Part shown: positions 53,356 to 59,680 of the stretch, in pieces
Layout: every line of letters starts with the position of its first letter
Position numbering within the stretch: the stretch's first letter is position 1
Assembly: GCF_900108035.1 (NCBI RefSeq)
Contig: NZ_FNVS01000020.1
Span: 1 to 59,680 of the forward strand
Origin: Parabacteroides chinchillae
GTDB taxonomy: Bacteria > Bacteroidota > Bacteroidia > Bacteroidales > Tannerellaceae
Reading direction: 5' to 3'
Length of the DNA: 59,680 bases
Notes under the pieces: generated by a model
The model's database searches: none
Seen by the model: only the letters and a program-made list of their open reading frames with translations
Told to the model about the DNA's origin: nothing
Translations under genes and position numbers: made by a program

Positions 53356-54309
53356 ATGAATAAGTTAAGTAAGATACTGCTAAGCATAGTTGTTTCCGGT
53401 GGTTCGTTGTTTGCACAGGAAAAGGAGGTTCCTCTTTCCTATGGCGATATGAACCAATGGATAGTTCGTGAAATCCATGAATCCGGAATAATAGGAGGTA
53501 ATACCAAATATCTTTATGAATTAGGTCCTACAGATACAATTAAAGGAAATATAGCATATCGTAACAAAGGAGGCTCTCCGTGGGCAACATCTAATGTAAT
53601 GGCTAAAGTTGCAGGTGTTGTTAAGACAAATACATCTGTTTTTCCGGAACGTAGAGATGACGGTTGGTGTGCCCGGCTGGAAACTCGTATGGAAAGTGTA
53701 AAGGTTTTAGGTTTGGTTGATATAGAAGTTATTGCTGCCGGTTCTATCTTTTTGGGAGCGGTTCATGAGCCTATAAAAGGAACTAAAAACCCGCAAAGTA
53801 TGTTAGGTGCTGGAATAGCATTCACTGGTAAGCCTAAAGCGCTTCGTTTTGATTATAAAACGAAGATGGTTCCGGAGGATTATCGTATACGCAGTACCGG
53901 TTTTAGCAGGCAGTCAAAACTTGCGGGCGCAGATTCTATTGAAGTTAATCTCTACTTGCAAAAGCGTTGGGAAGATAATGCCGGAAACGTATATGCAAAG
54001 CGGATTGGCACAATGGTACACCGGTTTACTACCTCTACAAACGGATGGGTAAATGCTGCAACTTTTCCTATTTTATATGGAGACATTACTTCACATCCCG
54101 AATATAAACCTTATATGAGGCTTCAAGCCGAAGAACGCTATACTTTAAATAGTAAAGGGAAAAGTGTTCCTGTAAAAGAAGTGGGGTGGGCTGAAGAAGG
54201 TGAGACGCCAACACATATAATCACGCAATTCGTCTCAAGTAACGGAGGTGCTTATATCGGTTCTCCGGGTAATACATTTTGGGTTGACAATGTGAAATTG
54301 ATATATTAA
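53356..54309 (+). CDS. Secreted PCMD-domain-like protein at the end of the sulfonation operon
   Basis: This 317-residue protein starts with a signal peptide (about 1-20, ending LFAQ). The C-terminal half resembles the PCMD (putative carbohydrate metabolism) domain of Bacteroidetes, with LRFDYKTKMVPED, WVNAATFPILYGD and NTFWVDNVKLIY as characteristic blocks. That domain is jelly-roll-like and thought to bind glycans or other ligands. It follows the sulfotransferase by 30 bp on the same strand. Whether it takes part in sulfonation, for instance binding substrate or product outside the cell, is unknown. Confidence 0.65.
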   Translation: MNKLSKILLSIVVSGGSLFAQEKEVPLSYGDMNQWIVREIHESGIIGGNTKYLYELGPTDTIKGNIAYRNKGGSPWATSNVMAKVAGVVKTNTSVFPERRDDGWCARLETRMESVKVLGLVDIEVIAAGSIFLGAVHEPIKGTKNPQSMLGAGIAFTGKPKALRFDYKTKMVPEDYRIRSTGFSRQSKLAGADSIEVNLYLQKRWEDNAGNVYAKRIGTMVHRFTTSTNGWVNAATFPILYGDITSHPEYKPYMRLQAEERYTLNSKGKSVPVKEVGWAEEGETPTHIITQFVSSNGGAYIGSPGNTFWVDNVKLIY

Positions 54310-54377
54310 TTAATTGAAAATTGGAAATGGAAAGTTGGTAATTCAAGGTAGTGTTTGTAATTTTCCGTTCTCAATAA

Positions 54378-56908
<2,531 letters not shown>

Positions 56909-56919
56909 TATAATTTCTT

Positions 56920-56928
56920 TATTTTTGC
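56920..56928 (+). promoter_or_regulatory. -7 promoter element for dapA
   Basis: TATTTTTGC matches TAnnTTTG, 31 bp before the ATG at 56960, which favours that ATG over an upstream GTG at 56930. Confidence 0.55.
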
Positions 56929-56959
56929 AGTGCTAATAACAAAAAGGAATAATTTCCCC

Positions 56960-57853
56960 ATGGCAGACATAAATTTAAGAGGAATGGGAGTCGCTTTGAT
57001 TACTCCGTTCAAAGAAGATGAGAGTGTAGATTACGAGGCGTTAGGCAAGTTGGTAGATTACCAGGTGCAGAACGGTACGGATTATTTGGTTGTGCTGGGC
57101 ACTACTGCAGAAACCCCTACACTTACGGAAGAAGAAAAAAAGAAAATTATCAATTTAGTGGTAACGAAGGTACGTAGCCGTATTCCTATTGTATTGGGGG
57201 TTGGTGGTAATTGTACCCGTTCTATAGTTGAAAAATTGAAGAATGATAATTTTGAAGGGATAGATGCCATTTTATCAGTTGTTCCTTATTATAATAAACC
57301 ATCACAGGAAGGTATTTACCAACATTATAAAGCAATAGCCGAAGCAACAACACTTCCTGTCGTATTGTATAATGTTCCCGGAAGAACGGGGGTGAATATG
57401 ACTGCAGAAACAACATTGCGTCTTGCCCGTGATTTTAAGAACGTAGTAGCTATAAAAGAAGCATCCGGCAACTTTACCCAGATGGACGATATTATTAAAA
57501 ATAAGCCGGCCAACTTTAATGTGATTTCCGGAGATGACGGCGTTGCATTCCCTCTTATTACATTAGGTGCGATAGGTGTGATTTCTGTAATTGGAAATGC
57601 TTTCCCCAGGGAATTCAGCCGTATGGTACGTTTGGCTTTGGCAGGTGATTATAATAGTGCACGTACGATTCATCATAGCTTTACGGAGCTGTTCAGCTTA
57701 CTGTTTGTGGATGGAAATCCGGCAGGAGCGAAAAGTATGTTGAATGCAATGGGATTTATTGAAAACAAACTACGCCTTCCATTGGTGCCGACTCGTATCG
57801 TTACATTCGAAAAGATACGTGACGTATTACGCCAGTTAAGTATTAAATGTTAG
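56960..57853 (+). CDS. dapA: 4-hydroxy-tetrahydrodipicolinate synthase
   Basis: The protein has 297 residues from the ATG at 56960. It condenses pyruvate with aspartate semialdehyde, the first step toward diaminopimelate and lysine. The TIM-barrel shows the GTTAETPTL loop, the Tyr of YNVPGRTG and the Schiff-base Lys in VVAIKEASGN. Its own promoter element and a very long terminator hairpin suggest a single-gene transcript, with read-in from ligA possible. Confidence 0.95.
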   Translation: MADINLRGMGVALITPFKEDESVDYEALGKLVDYQVQNGTDYLVVLGTTAETPTLTEEEKKKIINLVVTKVRSRIPIVLGVGGNCTRSIVEKLKNDNFEGIDAILSVVPYYNKPSQEGIYQHYKAIAEATTLPVVLYNVPGRTGVNMTAETTLRLARDFKNVVAIKEASGNFTQMDDIIKNKPANFNVISGDDGVAFPLITLGAIGVISVIGNAFPREFSRMVRLALAGDYNSARTIHHSFTELFSLLFVDGNPAGAKSMLNAMGFIENKLRLPLVPTRIVTFEKIRDVLRQLSIKC

Positions 57854-57894
57854 GAGTAATCCAAAGATACAAAGTTTTACTATTCTTTTCTTTT

Positions 57895-57967
57895 AAGTTT
57901 TCGGTTTGGCTTTAATTGTTATCTGCTAAAGCAGACGGCAATTAAAGCCAAACCGAAAACTTTTTTT
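57895..57967 (+). terminator. Long nested hairpin terminator after dapA
   Basis: A perfect 24-bp inverted repeat (57895-57918 and 57939-57962) encloses a smaller stem (TCTGC/GCAGA, 57922-57935) and ends in seven T. It is much longer than a simple terminator and shares its GACGGCAATT(A)AA core with the repeats further right. Confidence 0.75.
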
Positions 57968-57975
57968 ATCTATGG

Positions 57976-57996
57976 ATCAGATATCCCGGACACAGC
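57976..57996. repeat. Copy of the 3' end of the variable region
   Basis: This 21-bp stretch is identical to 58201-58221, the last codons and stop of the DGR-like target gene (minus-strand GCTGTGTCCGGGAT plus following bases). With flanks, 27 of 30 positions agree (57967-57996 versus 58192-58221). No other part of the gene is repeated here. Confidence 0.7.
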
Positions 57997-58017
57997 CTAA
58001 AGAAGGTTCTCTTTGTT

Positions 58018-58186
58018 GGCTTTAGCCTAAGTTCGGTTGCCGTCTACTTTAGTGGACGGATTAAGGGAATATCTATCTTTAGTGGCTTTAGCCAAATTTC
58101 TTTCCGGTTGGGCTAAAGCCCTGGAAAGAGGATGGCTCTACTATCCGTCGGTTGAAACCGACGGCAATTGAAACCGGGCTAAAGCC
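58018..58186. repeat. Composite palindromic repeat cluster
   Basis: GGCTTTAGCC or its complement occurs at 58018-58027, 58084-58093, 58111-58120 and 58177-58186. Units of the form hairpin + GACGGCAATT + AAA/GAAACC + GGCTAAAGCC can be seen at 57922-57949 (partial), 58145-58186, and inverted at 58018-58060. The perfect stem CCGTCGGT/ACCGACGG with a 4-nt loop lies at 58145-58164. This accounts for most of the 348-bp gene-free gap 57854-58201. Confidence 0.65.
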
Positions 58187-58201
58187 ATTTCTATCTACCA
58201 A

Positions 58202-59680
58202 TCAGATATCCCGGACACAGCGAACATAGGCGTAGTAGCTCGTGTTTTCGTCACCGAAACCGCCATTGCTGACGTCCAGTATGCAGCGGAAATTGGCATC
58301 ACCACTGGGGACCGAACTACTCCAGTAGAAAGAGCTGATGAACGCAGCGAAGCCGCTTGTTGCTTCCAATGCAGCCTTATTCTGATACATGGCAAACAAC
58401 TCGATCTGAGTAGGAAGACGCCAACCACGACCGAGCTTAGTACATTCTGCCTTAGCTGCACCATTATTATATTGAGGTTGATAATTACCTGAAGGCTGAG
58501 TCTTAGACACCTCGATAGAATAAGGAGTACTTATAGTAGCGGTAGAAGATACACCCTTATAATCGGAACCGGTTGTGCCTGTAACTGTACCACCATCATA
58601 ATTGAAAGGAGGATAACCTGTAAGGTTAGACAGTTTCGCCTTATAAGCATCGGCCAAGGCCTGGTTGATGGTGAGCTTATTTGGTGGCAAGTTATCCCGG
58701 ACACAGCGGACATAGCCGGCGCTGCCGCTCGTGCCGTACCAACCGTAATTGCCACCGCTGAAGTCCAGTACGCAGCGTCTGTCGGCGTAGCCACCGCAGA
58801 CCGAACTACTCCAGTAGACACTGCTGATGAACGCAGCGCAACCGGCGCTTTGGAGGGCTGAGCTATTATCATACATTCCCTTTAACTCTATAATTGTAGG
58901 AATACGCCAACCTGTACCTAATCCTTTACAATAACTAATAGCGGCAGCGTAATTGGATATAGTAGTACCACGCTCTGTTTTCTCAACCTCGAAAGAATAA
59001 GGCGTATTTACAGTAGTGGTAGAAGAAACGCCCATATAATCGGAACCCGTACCGGAAGAAGCGCCACTATCGTAATTGAAAGGTGGATAATTAGTTAAAT
59101 CACTTCCTATCCAAGTTTTATATGTATTGGCCAACGGTTGATTAACCGATATCCACACAGAAGCGACGCTGTGCCATATCCGGGGATCGTCATTCTTGTA
59201 ATATAGGTTGCCACTACTATTCGTTACATAGTTTCTAATAAATTCAAGTGAATTGTTTACGTTTACCGTCAGCGTGTAGTTTGTGTGTCGGCGTAGCGAG
59301 AAGTCGCTTACATCGCTGCTTTTGCCCATAAAGACGTCGAAGTGGCATGTGTAGGCATCGTCTGTTGCGAGGGTTTTGCTTCCTGTCAGCGTTACCCTCG
59401 CAGCATCGGGTGCTTTCAGCCTGTTTCTTTCGGTGGCGTTAGTGGCCGAGTAGCCGGATTGTACATTCTCTCCTACATACCAGGTTGCGGTGTTTGTGTT
59501 TAGGGAGGTGGAGTTTTCTATGCCAACAGGGTTAGTGTTGTTTCCTGTTCCGTCGTAGTTGTTTTTTGTTCCGAAGCACTTTTTTCCTGCGTTTACGAGT
59601 TGGATTCCTGTGCGCGGTATGGTTCCTCCGCCTTGTGAGCTATAGGGTATGGAGAAGGTTTGATTCACTACCGTCACTTT
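58202..59680 (-). CDS. Fimbrillin-like protein with two tandem lectin-fold domains, putative DGR target (5' end outside window)
   Basis: The frame is open to the right edge, so the N-terminus, probably with a lipoprotein signal, is missing. The first ~160 residues seen resemble DUF4906-type fimbrial subunits (HFDVFMGKSSDVSDFSLRR). Two ~165-residue repeats follow. Each has YPPFNYD, GSDY.GVSST, GWR(I/L)PT..EL and YWSSSV and ends in YVRCVRD, the pattern of DUF1566/FISUMP, formylglycine-enzyme or C-type-lectin-like folds. The last part of both repeats (58208-58348 and 58694-58837) varies in a way expected of a diversity-generating retroelement. A role as a variable surface or pilus-tip adhesin is likely. 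Confidence 0.75.
   Translation of the reverse strand, partial: KVTVVNQTFSIPYSSQGGGTIPRTGIQLVNAGKKCFGTKNNYDGTGNNTNPVGIENSTSLNTNTATWYVGENVQSGYSATNATERNRLKAPDAARVTLTGSKTLATDDAYTCHFDVFMGKSSDVSDFSLRRHTNYTLTVNVNNSLEFIRNYVTNSSGNLYYKNDDPRIWHSVASVWISVNQPLANTYKTWIGSDLTNYPPFNYDSGASSGTGSDYMGVSSTTTVNTPYSFEVEKTERGTTISNYAAAISYCKGLGTGWRIPTIIELKGMYDNSSALQSAGCAAFISSVYWSSSVCGGYADRRCVLDFSGGNYGWYGTSGSAGYVRCVRDNLPPNKLTINQALADAYKAKLSNLTGYPPFNYDGGTVTGTTGSDYKGVSSTATISTPYSIEVSKTQPSGNYQPQYNNGAAKAECTKLGRGWRLPTQIELFAMYQNKAALEATSGFAAFISSFYWSSSVPSGDANFRCILDVSNGGFGDENTSYYAYVRCVRDI
58208..58348 (-). other. Putative DGR variable region B
   Basis: This 141-bp segment encodes the last 47 residues of the second lectin-like domain up to the final codons. 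Compared with region A, conserved codons are identical even at third positions (CGC TGC, CTG GAC, ACG AGC, CGC TGT GTC CGG GAT). Variable codons differ mainly at positions 1 and 2 and keep a C or T at position 3, such as TGC/CCC, GGT/AGT, TAC/GAT and GGC/AAC. That is what mutation of AAC/AAT codons in an adenine-rich template would give. Confidence 0.6.
58694..58837 (-). other. Putative DGR variable region A
   Basis: This is the 144-bp counterpart of region B in the first lectin-like domain, one codon (GGC) longer near its 3' end. It ends with the same invariant GTCCGCTGTGTCCGGGAT-like tail, the candidate initiation-of-mutagenic-homing element, but lies inside the reading frame. Confidence 0.55.

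Noticed and set aside
57854-59680. Search for a DGR reverse transcriptase, accessory gene or template repeat inside the window
   Set aside because: No frame with a reverse-transcriptase pattern and no adenine-rich copy of the variable region was found in the window.

Overview
The window looks like a chromosomal segment of a gut Bacteroidales bacterium, most likely Parabacteroides or a close relative. This is inferred from the gene families (DUF5686, DUF6913, a PCMD protein, a DUF4906-like fimbrillin, GH2/GH20/GH51 lipoproteins and secreted enzymes), the gene order, and repeated matches to the Bacteroidetes sigma-ABfr -7 element (TAnnTTTG) upstream of genes. No rRNA, tRNA, CRISPR array or insertion sequence was recognised.

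Layout. Positions 1-353 hold the end of a 42-bp tandem repeat and a series of hairpins. Positions 354-16203 are mainly housekeeping and carbohydrate genes: a nitronate monooxygenase-like enzyme, a 60-aa acidic protein, an M3 peptidase lipoprotein, a coupled DUF5686/NhaC pair, a GH2 beta-mannosidase, a long-chain acyl-CoA synthetase and mfd (TTG start). At 16452-17597 a small ADP-ribosyltransferase/KptA-like protein converges with a papain-like cysteine-peptidase-like protein. Then come a polyprenol-phosphate mannosyltransferase, dihydroorotase, the queD-queE pair and a soluble hybrid histidine kinase.

Positions 22182-39913 (minus strand) form a 16-gene exopolysaccharide/O-antigen-type locus. 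It is read from a promoter at about 39964 and begins with a single-domain response regulator. Next come a pseudo-receiver/phosphoglycosyltransferase fusion, a half-size TolC-like protein, a Wzz/GumC-like protein with a degenerate kinase domain, a Wzy-like polymerase, seven glycosyltransferases, an acetyltransferase, an acyltransferase-3, a methyltransferase and a Wzx flippase. The middle of the locus is strikingly AT-rich. No UpxY/NusG-like gene and no Wza-type export gene is visible.

Positions 40096-46403 carry a GH51 arabinofuranosidase, a GH20 hexosaminidase and glyA. Positions 46699-54309 form a sulfate activation and sulfonation cluster: cysQ, an SLC13 permease, cysC, cysD, cysN, a sulfotransferase and a secreted PCMD protein. 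No sulfite-forming or sulfite-reducing gene is present, so the PAPS probably feeds sulfonation, and CysQ would remove the PAP by-product. This matches the layout of the Bacteroides thetaiotaomicron steroid/cholesterol sulfotransferase (BT_0416) region. Then follow ligA, a DUF6913 gene and dapA.

The right edge (57854-59680) has a cluster of composite palindromic repeats. It also carries the 3' part of a fimbrillin-like gene with two tandem C-type-lectin/FGE-like domains. The last ~140 bp of the two domains differ almost only at codon positions 1 and 2, the signature of diversity-generating retroelement (DGR) mutagenesis. A 21-bp copy of the end of this variable region lies about 225 bp downstream. 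No reverse transcriptase or template repeat is inside the window.
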